The notes beneath the pieces are model-generated. The model saw only the letters and a list, made by a program, of their open reading frames with translations, ran no database searches and had not been told where the DNA came from. From JACKAN01 sp964502735 (GTDB taxonomy: Bacteria; Bdellovibrionota; Bdellovibrionia; Bdellovibrionales; UBA1609), in contig CAZCYD010000065.1 of NCBI GenBank assembly GCA_964502735.1, forward strand, positions 1 to 13,062: DNA of 13,062 nt, given 5' to 3'. Below, in pieces: positions 1 through 6,519 of the stretch. The translations under genes and the position numbers were made by a program. Each line of letters starts with the position of its first letter. The first letter of the stretch is position 1.

Positions 1-22
1 GTCATGAAACTATATTGCAGTC

Positions 23-886
23 ATGAAAGTACTTAGTGGGATGGAAGTTTCTAAGCTGTCTCGACAAAAAATTACCAAAGAAATTCAAAGGTTTAAACTA
101 GATTGTGGCAGAGCGCCGGGATTGGCTGTGATTCTTGTTGGTCAAGATCCTGCAAGTCAGGTTTATGTGCGAAATAAAGGACGGGCCTGTCAGGAAGTGG
201 GAATAGAGTCTTTTGAATATAAGCTTTCTGCGGAGACGTCGCCTACAGAGTTAAAACAGTTGATTCACAAATTGAATGCCGATGATCGAGTTCACGGAAT
301 ACTTGTGCAGCTTCCCTTGCCTGTCCATCTTAACAGTGAAGAAGCTCTCAGTTGGATATCTCCTTTAAAAGATCCCGACGCTTTGACTGTAGAAAATATG
401 GGCTTGTGTTGGAAGGGGACTCCTCGCGTGAGCCCCTGTACACCCAGTGGTGTTATGGCCATTCTTGAACACTATAATGTGCCTGTTTCTGGAAAAAGAG
501 CAGTTGTAGTTGGACGAAGCTCAATAGTTGGGAAACCCATGGCGCAACTATTACAAATGGCGGATGCCACAGTTACAGTTTGTCACTCTAAAACTCCTGA
601 CATTTCAAACTTTACAAAGGAAGCCGATATTGTTGTAGTTGCGGCCGGTAAACCTTTAATGTTTGGGCGAGAGGATTTCAAACAGGGATCTGTTGTTGTA
701 GATGTGGGGATTCACAGATGTCTGCAAAGCGACGGGAGCTATAAGCTTTGTGGAGACGTAAAATTTTCAGAGTTAAATGGTTGGGTCAATGCTGCGACTC
801 CAGTACCAGGTGGAGTCGGTCCTATGACAATAACTATGTTGCTGCAGAACACGTTAACTTTGGCTCTGTCCTCCATAAAAAATTAA
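23..886 (+). CDS. folD: Bifunctional methylenetetrahydrofolate dehydrogenase / methenyltetrahydrofolate cyclohydrolase FolD
   Basis: Cytosolic enzyme that interconverts 5,10-methylene-, 5,10-methenyl- and 10-formyl-tetrahydrofolate using NAD(P). The 287-residue length is normal for the family. Visible motifs are YVRNK at 48-52, where Y48 and K52 match the catalytic Tyr and Lys; GILVQLPLP at 92-100; PCTPSG at 138-143; the Rossmann segment VVVGRSSIVGKP at 161-172; and PGGVGPMT near the C-terminus. The usual KDVDG motif reads KDPDA at 116-120, so the key Asp119 is kept but the next Gly is Ala. The ATG at 23 matches the family N-terminus but has no clear ribosome binding site. Position 23 forms ATGA with a possible upstream stop at 24-26, so it may be translationally coupled to a gene outside the window. 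The 9-base sequence GTCATGAAA occurs at both 1-9 and 20-28. Identification is very secure. Confidence 0.97.
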   Translation: MKVLSGMEVSKLSRQKITKEIQRFKLDCGRAPGLAVILVGQDPASQVYVRNKGRACQEVGIESFEYKLSAETSPTELKQLIHKLNADDRVHGILVQLPLPVHLNSEEALSWISPLKDPDALTVENMGLCWKGTPRVSPCTPSGVMAILEHYNVPVSGKRAVVVGRSSIVGKPMAQLLQMADATVTVCHSKTPDISNFTKEADIVVVAAGKPLMFGREDFKQGSVVVDVGIHRCLQSDGSYKLCGDVKFSELNGWVNAATPVPGGVGPMTITMLLQNTLTLALSSIKN

Positions 887-3201
887 AGTAAGGTCGTATT
901 TCCAATCCCTAGCAGACTAGACAGTTGAGTCCCCTCTGGCATGAGGGCTTCATATGTTAAACCGTTATTGCTAGGGATTCCAATTTCAATTCCATATTCA
1001 GAAGGCTGAGAGCCTATAAACTGCAGAGCTAGCCAAGCCCAGGTGTAGTCGAGTTGATTGCAGGGTGCCATTTTAAACTCAGTGATGTCACTTAGTGTGG
1101 TGTCAAATCCTTCATGCCTTTTGCTGTAGGCTGTGTTTAAGCTCATTGCTCTTTGACAGTTGTTGCGTTCATTCTCATTGTCTAATTGAGCACAGACAGC
1201 GTATTTTGCCAAATTTCCTAGACCTGCGTGATAGGCCAAGACAGCCAAGGCCGGGTCTTTCCGTATTTCATTTCTAAATGTCGACCGTGAAGGTAATTGC
1301 GAGGAGGGGCCTTCTTGTGTATAAGACCTTCTTTCTGAACTTAATCTTTTAACTTCTAAGCCAGCGAGCAGCGTAGCTGTGGCAAAGTATTTTCGTGCAT
1401 CTGAGTCTAAAAGGTCAGCTCCGTTGGCTCGTTGTCTCGCGTACTCGGTTTCTCGGCCTGAGTTGAAAATTTCTTGTCGTAGAGTTCCTCTTTTAATATT
1501 AGTTTCTCTAACTCCCTGTCGCAATTTCGCGGCAAACATTTCTCGCTCCATGGGTGTTACGTAAGAGACTTTTAAATCTAATCCTGCACTTTCTAAAAGT
1601 GGCTTGTTTTTGCGAATAATTTCCCGACAGGTGTCAGTTAAGCAGCCGTAGGGACCCGAAGCGTCTGACCAATATTGGTAGCGTTTGCTGACATTTGCCT
1701 GGCCGGCTCTTCTGTTGTAGGGAACAACAATATTTGCATTAAAATCTTTCCAGTAGTTTCCTTCTAAAGCTCCCAAGTAAGCCATTTGAGGCATAGCATC
1801 GATTTTATTTAAAATTAGAGAAGTGAGTTCTCCTAGGCTGTGGTTTTTATCTTGAATGGGTGTGTTCATCTGAGTTAGAAAATTTGTCGCTCGATTTTGG
1901 GTGTAGTAAGTGCTTTTATTGCAAAACCCCACTCTCGGATGATTTCTTTGTGTCCACATACCAATATAATTTTTTGTAATGTTATGATTCTTGTAGGTCT
2001 CTAAACGTTTAGTGATAGTTATTGTTCCTGGGACTTGTGAGGGGTGAACCTCTTTGGACAAAATGGGAAATACGGCTTTAGAGTATTTCGAAAGGACCTC
2101 ATCCGTAGTGGCTTCAGACCTGGGCCTGTCAGAGGAAGAAGGGCCTTCTGGATTTATTGCTGGAGAGCTCTCTCCCGATGTTTCGTCTAGATCTTTGCTC
2201 TCTTGAACATAGAGCCTTACTCTTTGTGGGGCCCTGCCGTTAAGGTCTGTAATGGTAAAGTCCACAGCGAGAGCGCCTGACTCTGGATTGGAACCCTGCA
2301 GCTGGGCTTTTTGTACTTCTGTTGTTGTGTCATCGTGCTCAACATGATTGGCCTTTATGGACTGTTCATAAGTTTCAGCAACTGGTGCTTGAATAGTCAA
2401 AAGTTTTTTCTCGGGAGTTTGTGGGTCCATTAGAGTAACAGTTGTGCTGGATTTTCCATCTACAATGGCAATAGTTTCTTTTTTAGCTATTTCTTGGGAT
2501 TGAATTCTATTTACAATGCTGTGATTAATTTCAAACTCTTCATCTGAGCCTTCACTGTGGGCGACAATGGCCCTCACTCGAGTTGTTGTAACTGTGTACA
2601 TGAGACTAGTTTGTGCTTCGATAGTATTTTCTTTAATTTTGAAGAGAGTAAGCTTAAGGATTGTGCAGTTTGTATTTTCGCACTGCCCGGCAATCTCGTA
2701 TTGGAAACCATCTGTTGTTACCGTTGAAGATTTTGTGTAGTGTTTATTCCGAATATCTGTGGAATTAACTGAATACTCGAACATCAAACGCTCTGAGAAC
2801 TTGCTGATATCTAATTCAATCTGAAAGCGGTGAGTATTTCCTTCAATTTTTTGAGAGATATAGGCTGCGTTAATACTTTGAGCAAACTCAGGTGAGTGCT
2901 TAGCGGAACTCCTTTCTTCCTCGGCTAGTTTTTCATAGCTGTCTAAGTTCCCGGAAGGGGTATATTGAAGTATTCGATAACTTGGCTGTTGATTAGGGGT
3001 TGGTGCTGGCGTTTGAATAACTTCGCGGTGGCCAGTTGTTTGTCGTCTTTGATTTTTAAGAATCAAGCTATCCGCATCCTCGTAAGTTTTGACTTCAAAC
3101 CCTGTGGGAGTGTCGCAGGCAGATAGGCCCAAAGAAAGAATAAATAAAAAGCTTAAGAACAATGGTTTTAGCATAAATAAATGTGACCTAAGCTTAAGCA
3201 T
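883..3201 (-). CDS. Large lipoprotein with a diverged SLT (lytic transglycosylase-like) C-terminal domain
   Basis: Predicted lipoprotein of 772 residues. The ATG at 3201 is chosen because AGGAG lies 7 bases before it; an in-frame TTG at 3207 is too close to that site. A hydrophobic signal peptide ends in lipobox LSAC with the lipidated Cys at 29. The following Asp30 would, by the E. coli rule, favour inner-membrane retention. Residues 30-400 are polar, low in cysteine and unlike any family I recognise. The C-terminal third resembles SLT transglycosylases: a Glu480 in ALEGNYW where the catalytic Glu would sit, SDASGPYGC at 512-520 in place of the usual S-x-x-GA-x-GLWQ, and AYHAGLGN at 656-663 resembling the AYNAGPG motif. 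The Gln of GLWQ is missing, so activity is uncertain; a binding-only role is possible. Family assignment rests on these motifs only. Its TAA stop shares bases 884-885 with the folD stop, on the palindrome TTAA at 883-886. Confidence 0.85.
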   Translation of the reverse strand: MLKLRSHLFMLKPLFLSFLFILSLGLSACDTPTGFEVKTYEDADSLILKNQRRQTTGHREVIQTPAPTPNQQPSYRILQYTPSGNLDSYEKLAEEERSSAKHSPEFAQSINAAYISQKIEGNTHRFQIELDISKFSERLMFEYSVNSTDIRNKHYTKSSTVTTDGFQYEIAGQCENTNCTILKLTLFKIKENTIEAQTSLMYTVTTTRVRAIVAHSEGSDEEFEINHSIVNRIQSQEIAKKETIAIVDGKSSTTVTLMDPQTPEKKLLTIQAPVAETYEQSIKANHVEHDDTTTEVQKAQLQGSNPESGALAVDFTITDLNGRAPQRVRLYVQESKDLDETSGESSPAINPEGPSSSDRPRSEATTDEVLSKYSKAVFPILSKEVHPSQVPGTITITKRLETYKNHNITKNYIGMWTQRNHPRVGFCNKSTYYTQNRATNFLTQMNTPIQDKNHSLGELTSLILNKIDAMPQMAYLGALEGNYWKDFNANIVVPYNRRAGQANVSKRYQYWSDASGPYGCLTDTCREIIRKNKPLLESAGLDLKVSYVTPMEREMFAAKLRQGVRETNIKRGTLRQEIFNSGRETEYARQRANGADLLDSDARKYFATATLLAGLEVKRLSSERRSYTQEGPSSQLPSRSTFRNEIRKDPALAVLAYHAGLGNLAKYAVCAQLDNENERNNCQRAMSLNTAYSKRHEGFDTTLSDITEFKMAPCNQLDYTWAWLALQFIGSQPSEYGIEIGIPSNNGLTYEALMPEGTQLSSLLGIGNTTLL

Positions 3202-3280
3202 GTACAATCTCCTACCTATTATTTCGTTGTATGACTCCGTAACTTATTGATTCTGTGTCAAGGCTTCCTTCTGGTGTTTA

Positions 3281-3371
3281 GGCTGCAATCAACTCACTCA
3301 AAGGTGAGCAAGTTTTGCGCCAGGCCCAAGCTATTTTATTCGCCAATCATTCTTATTTGGGGCCAAAATAG
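3281..3371. repeat. Two adjacent inverted repeats (hairpin-forming) upstream of the gcvT promoter
   Basis: First element: GGC-t-GCAA at 3281-3288 pairs with TTGCGCC at 3315-3321, enclosing CTCAC at 3293-3297 and GTGAG at 3304-3308. Second element: CTATTTT at 3331-3337 pairs with AAAATAG at 3365-3371, enclosing CCAA at 3343-3346 and TTGG at 3357-3360. An alternative pairing of GGCCCAA at 3323-3329 with TTGGGGCC at 3357-3364 competes with the second element. Both lie upstream of the predicted gcvT start site, so they act as DNA, as part of the leftward transcript, or as a separate RNA. No function is assigned. Confidence 0.5.
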
Positions 3372-3379
3372 GGAGACAG

Positions 3380-3408
3380 TTGCCAACGATTGTCACTCCT
3401 CATATAGT
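3380..3408 (+). promoter_or_regulatory. Sigma70-type promoter for gcvT-gcvH
   Basis: TTGCCA at 3380-3385 (5 of 6 to TTGACA), a 17-base spacer, then TATAGT at 3403-3408 (5 of 6 to TATAAT). Transcription would begin near 3415 and give a leader of about 70 bases. This is the best promoter match I found in the window. Confidence 0.65.
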
Positions 3409-3486
3409 GCTTAAGTGCTTAAAAGCTAGTGCCGAGGATCTAGACCATAAGTACGGCAAAGATAAAAATATAGGGAGAGAAATCAA

Positions 3487-4581
3487 GTGATACAGAAAAC
3501 ACCATTGTACGATAGACATGTAAGCTTAGGGGCCAAAATGGTAGAGTTTGCGGGCTGGATGATGCCCATTCAATATAAAGGCTTGAGAGAGGAGCATGTT
3601 AACACTCGTAAAAATGTGGGATTATTTGACGTTTCTCATATGGGTGAAATTCGTATCAGTGGAGAGCGAGCCTTGGAAACTGTGGAGTGGTTAACAACTA
3701 ATAATGCCTCAAGATTAGAGTCTGGACAGGCTCAGTATTCGTTGTTTTCTAACCATGATGGTGGAGTTGTAGATGATTTAATTGTTTATTGCGTAGAGAA
3801 GGGGCGAGACTACTTTTTATGCGTAAATGCAGCTAATGCAGATAAGGATTTTGCATGGGTCTTAGAGAATAATAAAGGGGCAAAAGTGAGCAATGAGAGC
3901 CTTTTTTGGGGGCAGTTGGCTGTTCAAGGGCCTTTAGCCATGGATTTATTGGCAGATGTTTTTTCGAATGAGGTGAGAAATATTCCAGGCTTTTACTTTG
4001 CTGAAGTTCCTTGGAATCAGGTGATATGCATGGTCGCTAGAACTGGATATACGGGCGAGGAGGGCTGTGAGATTTTTATTGGTGCAGAAAAAGTAGGTGA
4101 ACTGTGGGATGTCCTTATGGAGAGGGGAGTCAAATACAATATTCAACCTGTGGGGTTGGGGGCTCGAGATACGCTTAGGACGGAAATGAAATACAGCCTT
4201 TACGGACATGAAATTGACGATACGACCAACCCTTACCAGGCGGGATTGGGTTGGGTTGTAAAGCCACAACATAAGGATTTTATTGGGAAAAATAAAATTA
4301 TGGAGAAACGCGAAAGGGGTTTGGAAAGTCGCCTAGTAGGCTTTAGAATGGAGGAGAAGAGCGTTCCAAGACAGGATTACAAAATATTCTCTTTGGAAGG
4401 TAAAGAAATTGGCAGAGTGACAAGTGGAACAATGTCGCCCTGTTTAAATGAGGGAATTGGAATAGCTTATGTGCTACAAGACTTCGCTGATGAAGGACGA
4501 GAATTTTTCGTGCAAATTCGTCAAAAAAATTTTAAAGCTAGAGTGGTGAAGACACCGTTTGTGAACATTGGAGGAAGTTAA
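3487..4581 (+). CDS. gcvT: Glycine cleavage system T protein (aminomethyltransferase)
   Basis: Transfers the methylene carbon of the aminomethyl group on lipoylated GcvH to tetrahydrofolate, releasing ammonia; cytosolic. The 364-residue length is standard. Family landmarks are the N-terminal TPLYDRHVSLGAKMVEFAGW segment at 5-24, GLFDVSHMGE at 45-54, DDLIVY at 96-101 (the Asp pair at the folate site), GYTGEEG, GLGARDTLR, a YGHEIDD segment and SGTMSP near the C-terminus. Translation starts at GTG 3487, supported by GGGAG nine bases upstream and by agreement with the family N-terminus. The stop TAA shares its last base with the ATG of gcvH, so the two genes are translationally coupled. No gcvP follows. 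Confidence 0.97.
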   Translation: MIQKTPLYDRHVSLGAKMVEFAGWMMPIQYKGLREEHVNTRKNVGLFDVSHMGEIRISGERALETVEWLTTNNASRLESGQAQYSLFSNHDGGVVDDLIVYCVEKGRDYFLCVNAANADKDFAWVLENNKGAKVSNESLFWGQLAVQGPLAMDLLADVFSNEVRNIPGFYFAEVPWNQVICMVARTGYTGEEGCEIFIGAEKVGELWDVLMERGVKYNIQPVGLGARDTLRTEMKYSLYGHEIDDTTNPYQAGLGWVVKPQHKDFIGKNKIMEKRERGLESRLVGFRMEEKSVPRQDYKIFSLEGKEIGRVTSGTMSPCLNEGIGIAYVLQDFADEGREFFVQIRQKNFKARVVKTPFVNIGGS

Positions 4582-4976
4582 TGCAGAATATGTATGTGCC
4601 CGAAGAGAATTATTATACTAAAGATCATGAATGGGCTCAGGTTGATGAAAATGTTGTGACAGTTGGAATTACTGAGTACGCGCAAGACAGCTTGGGCGAG
4701 GTGGTTTATGTAGAGCTTCCTGAAGAGGGGCAAAAGGTGACTCAAAATGAGGGTTTCGGAGTTGTAGAAAGCGTTAAAGCCGTGAGTGATTTGGTGGCTC
4801 CAGTTTCTGGAACTGTTATTGAAATCAATGCAAGCGTTGTTGAGGAGCCTGGGATCATTAATGATGACCCCATGAATAATGGATGGTTAATCCGCATAGA
4901 AATGGATACCGAAAAGGAGCTTTCCAACTTAATGAGAGCCCCTGAGTATAAAAAATTGATTGAAAAATCTCGATAA
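4581..4976 (+). CDS. gcvH: Glycine cleavage system H protein (lipoyl carrier)
   Basis: Small lipoyl carrier that shuttles the aminomethyl intermediate between the P, T and L proteins. The 131 residues match the family. VESVKAVSD at 62-70 holds the lipoylation site, Lys66. DHEW at 15-18, VGITEYAQDSLGEVVYVELP at 28-47 and the DDPMNNGWL segment are also typical. The ATG at 4581 overlaps the gcvT stop by one base, and GGAGG at 4570-4574, inside the end of gcvT, gives six-base spacing. A second in-frame ATG at 4590 is less well placed. The gene is last in its apparent operon; the tRNA gene begins 83 bases later. Confidence 0.97.
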   Translation: MQNMYVPEENYYTKDHEWAQVDENVVTVGITEYAQDSLGEVVYVELPEEGQKVTQNEGFGVVESVKAVSDLVAPVSGTVIEINASVVEEPGIINDDPMNNGWLIRIEMDTEKELSNLMRAPEYKKLIEKSR

Positions 4977-4986
4977 TTTTTAGTGA

Positions 4987-5033
4987 AAACAGGTGACATC
5001 TCTAAACTTCATTGATAGATCATACGCCTGTTT
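4987..5033 (+). repeat. Inverted repeat between gcvH and tRNA-Leu
   Basis: AAACAGGTG at 4987-4995 can pair with CGCCTGTTT at 5025-5033 (8 Watson-Crick pairs plus one G-T), with a 29-base loop. No run of T follows, so it is a weak candidate for a transcription terminator or processing site. Confidence 0.3.
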
Positions 5034-5040
5034 CTAGGAA
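5012..5040 (+). promoter_or_regulatory. Weak candidate promoter for tRNA-Leu
   Basis: TTGATA at 5012-5017, a 17-base spacer, then TAGGAA at 5035-5040. The -10 match is poor. The predicted start, about 12 bases before the mature tRNA, would fit a tRNA gene. Read-through from gcvH is an equal alternative. Confidence 0.25.
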
Positions 5041-5059
5041 TATTAAAAAATTGAAAGCT

Positions 5060-5144
5060 GCCCCGCTGGTGGAATTGGCAGACACGCTAGACTTAGGATC
5101 TAGTGCCGAGAGGCGTGGGGGTTCAAGTCCCTCGCGGGGCACCA
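5060..5144 (+). tRNA. tRNA-Leu (anticodon UAG)
   Basis: Complete class II tRNA of 85 bases with encoded CCA at 5142-5144. The acceptor stem pairs GCCCCGC (5060-5066) with GCGGGGC (5134-5140); A5141 is the discriminator base expected for leucine. The anticodon stem CTAGA/TCTAG (5087-5091, 5099-5103) closes loop CTTAGGA with anticodon TAG at 5094-5096, reading CUA and, by wobble, other CUN codons. The long variable arm GCC-GAGA-GGC follows, then a T arm containing GGTTCAAGTCC. Any reading frame across this stretch is spurious. Confidence 0.98.
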
Positions 5145-5430
5145 CTTATACAGAGATTGAGGCTTTTATAGCCGCACCTGAAGACGTCTCGTATTTACAC
5201 AGCATCACCAGAAACCTAATGCACTGAGTTTCTGTCACACTCTTAAAAACCCCACGATGTCTCCCAGTTCTTTAGAACTTTATAAAAAAGGAAAGAAGGT
5301 TAAAAGTGTCTAGAGTTTAGATTGATGACAAATTATTTGAATTTTCAAGTCCGTAGAGCCTTATGTTTTCGACTTTGAAGTCAAAGTGACGGCTTGATTC
5401 TTGCATTTTTCAGATGAGAGAGGGAGATCA
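5145..5430. other. Gene-free region between tRNA-Leu and the proline-rich lipoprotein
   Basis: About 285 bases with no credible coding sequence. It contains three small inverted repeats: CAGAAAC (5209-5215) with GTTTCTG (5228-5234), a possible end point for the tRNA transcript though no T run follows; AGTTCTTTAGAACT at 5266-5279, followed by TTATAAAAAA; and ACTTTGA-AG-TCAAAGT at 5372-5387, just before the lipoprotein leader. I found no promoter of good quality. Confidence 0.6.
5372..5387. promoter_or_regulatory. Operator-like 16-bp inverted repeat upstream of the lipoprotein
   Basis: Two 7-base arms, ACTTTGA and TCAAAGT, are separated by AG. The site sits 43 bases before the chosen GTG start, where a repressor or activator could bind. 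No regulator gene is adjacent; function is inferred from geometry only. Confidence 0.3.
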
Positions 5431-6366
5431 GTGAGTACTTTTTATTTTACAAGAGCCTTATTGTTTTTTGTCTTATTTTTTATATTGAGCTGTGGAGAAG
5501 GTGGCTTTCGAGTTTCAAACTTGGCTGAAATTGAGCCAAGCTCCTCCGGAATGCCAAAAGACCCTGAGCTTCTTTTCCCCGAGGAGGGAGGGCCGCATTC
5601 ACCCACAGGTGAAAGTGATAGTGCGCTAAGACAGGTTGAGATCACTGTGGACTCCTCCGAGTTACAGGGGAACTATTTGAGCAAGGAGAGTTTGGTTCAG
5701 CGGGCGACTTTGATTAATTTTCCTACTTGTATTCTACTCGATGACGTTGAAATTATTTATCAAGGTTTTGGTCCTTGTCTCAGAGTGTATAGTTTGAATG
5801 GAGCCAGTGGCTCTGATATGGGAGTAAATCCAAACACGGGTGATCAGCCGTCTCCATTGCCGCCGCCACCACCTCCTTTCCCACAGCCATCTCCAGTTAT
5901 GCCTCCGCCTTCAAATACATCTTGTGGAGTTCCAGGGCCCCATGTTTCAGTTGTAGACACCGGGGTGTTAAATCAGGGTTTCAATAGAAGCACTTACTTT
6001 CCCTCTCCAAGCCAAATAATTGCCTTTAAGGTGACGGTACCTGTGGGTGGAGAAATCACTTCCGATTTTGCCGCAACGAAAACCTCCTCGGCCAGAGTCA
6101 CTAAGCTGGTTTCGGTCTCTGAATGCCCCGGTGATTATACAAATCCAGTGGCTGGAAATTTGCGAGGATGTTTGAAGTTTTCTGTAGAGTCCTCGCGCAT
6201 TTATCTGACTTCTATTTCAACGGCTCCTGAGCGAGCCTACTGCATCCTTGAGCCAGGAAAGACCTACTACATCAATGCCGTTTCAGTTGAACGAGTTGAC
6301 AGTCAAACTGCAACTTGTTCAGATTCTAGAACATGTAGCTTTTACGCTTCTCGAATGGCTCAATAA
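5431..6366 (+). CDS. Orphan lipoprotein with proline-rich linker
   Basis: Unrecognised protein of 311 residues. The GTG at 5431 is chosen because AGGGAG at 5421-5426 precedes it; an in-frame TTG at 5401 would add ten polar residues before the signal peptide. The hydrophobic stretch 9-19 ends in ILSC, making Cys21 the likely lipidation site, so the protein should be membrane-anchored and face the periplasm or cell surface. Residues 22-130 form a polar N-terminal region with two cysteines. Residues 140-160 are proline-rich, with six consecutive prolines at 144-149, a probable extended spacer. The C-terminal region from 165 on has six cysteines and many short hydrophobic-polar alternations suggesting a beta-rich, disulfide-stabilised domain. 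It seems to be transcribed alone. No function can be assigned. Confidence 0.85.
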   Translation: MSTFYFTRALLFFVLFFILSCGEGGFRVSNLAEIEPSSSGMPKDPELLFPEEGGPHSPTGESDSALRQVEITVDSSELQGNYLSKESLVQRATLINFPTCILLDDVEIIYQGFGPCLRVYSLNGASGSDMGVNPNTGDQPSPLPPPPPPFPQPSPVMPPPSNTSCGVPGPHVSVVDTGVLNQGFNRSTYFPSPSQIIAFKVTVPVGGEITSDFAATKTSSARVTKLVSVSECPGDYTNPVAGNLRGCLKFSVESSRIYLTSISTAPERAYCILEPGKTYYINAVSVERVDSQTATCSDSRTCSFYASRMAQ

Positions 6367-6432
6367 GTAATATACCCTAATCTGCCGAGAAAAATTTGAC
6401 GTATCTTATCTGCACATTTGGGTATATTACTT
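6365..6432. repeat. 13-bp-arm inverted repeat at the 3' end of the lipoprotein gene
   Basis: AAGTAATATACCC at 6365-6377, beginning within the stop codon, is exactly complementary to GGGTATATTACTT at 6420-6432. The 42-base spacer is unstructured by eye. TT follows the right arm. It may act as a transcription end, a DNA-binding site pair, or the ends of a very small mobile sequence; none is proven. Confidence 0.7.
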
Positions 6433-6441
6433 TTGCTCAAA

Positions 6442-6483
6442 ATCTAATTACAGTTTAACTAATTAGTTAAACTGTAATTAGAT
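6442..6483. repeat. Perfect 42-bp palindrome upstream of the AlkC gene
   Basis: Two 21-base arms with no spacer and no mismatch. The left arm starts ATCTAATTACAG at 6442 and the centre lies between 6462 and 6463. The arms are about 24 percent GC. The next outward pair (6441/6484) is A-A, so the symmetry ends sharply. It could extrude as a cruciform, bind a dimeric protein over a long site, or fold in RNA as a hairpin acting as a bidirectional terminator. It begins nine bases after the 13-bp inverted repeat. Confidence 0.9.
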
Positions 6484-6519
6484 AAAGTAGTGTTCGTACT
6501 TTTATACAGAGGTGAGAAC

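Larger units (their letters stand above)
3202..3486. other. Divergent intergenic region between the SLT-like lipoprotein and gcvT
   Basis: About 285 bases without a credible gene. From left to right it holds the leader and ribosome site of the leftward lipoprotein, two stacked inverted-repeat structures at 3281-3371, a good promoter at 3380-3408, a tandem 8-base repeat AGTGCTTA at 3406-3421, and the gcvT leader with GGGAG at 3473-3477. The conserved cores of the glycine riboswitch, common upstream of gcvT in other bacteria, are not present. A leftward TTGACA at 3256-3261 has no good -10 partner. Confidence 0.7.

Noticed and set aside
1..36. Ten-codon frame starting at ATG 4 and ending TAG 34-36, overlapping the folD start
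   Set aside because: No ribosome site is visible and the upstream sequence is cut off. It may be the tail of an upstream gene or chance.
3256..3261. Leftward TTGACA as -35 of the SLT-like lipoprotein gene
   Set aside because: No acceptable -10 lies 16-18 bases downstream on the minus strand.
3426..3443. Shared sequence between the gcvT leader and tRNA-Leu (CTAGTGCCGAG at 3426-3436 and 5100-5110; GGATCTAG in both)
   Set aside because: Matches of 11 bases are expected by chance in a window of this size, and the order of the two words differs.
3202..3486. Glycine riboswitch upstream of gcvT
   Set aside because: The conserved aptamer cores are not present in either strand of the region, although the position would suit one.
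3946..4272. Antisense open frame inside gcvT (and similar frames inside other genes)
   Set aside because: They are opposite-strand or shifted shadows of well-identified genes, with no supporting motif or ribosome site.
5012..5227. Short open frame across the tRNA gene
   Set aside because: It runs straight through tRNA-Leu and has no ribosome site or recognisable protein.
6396..6428. Promoter TTGACG ... TATATT before alkC
   Set aside because: Both boxes are good but the spacer is 21 bases, too long, and the -10 is part of the inverted repeat arm.
6365..6483. Insertion sequence or MITE remnant
   Set aside because: No flanking target duplication or transposase fragment is visible; only the inverted symmetry is supported.
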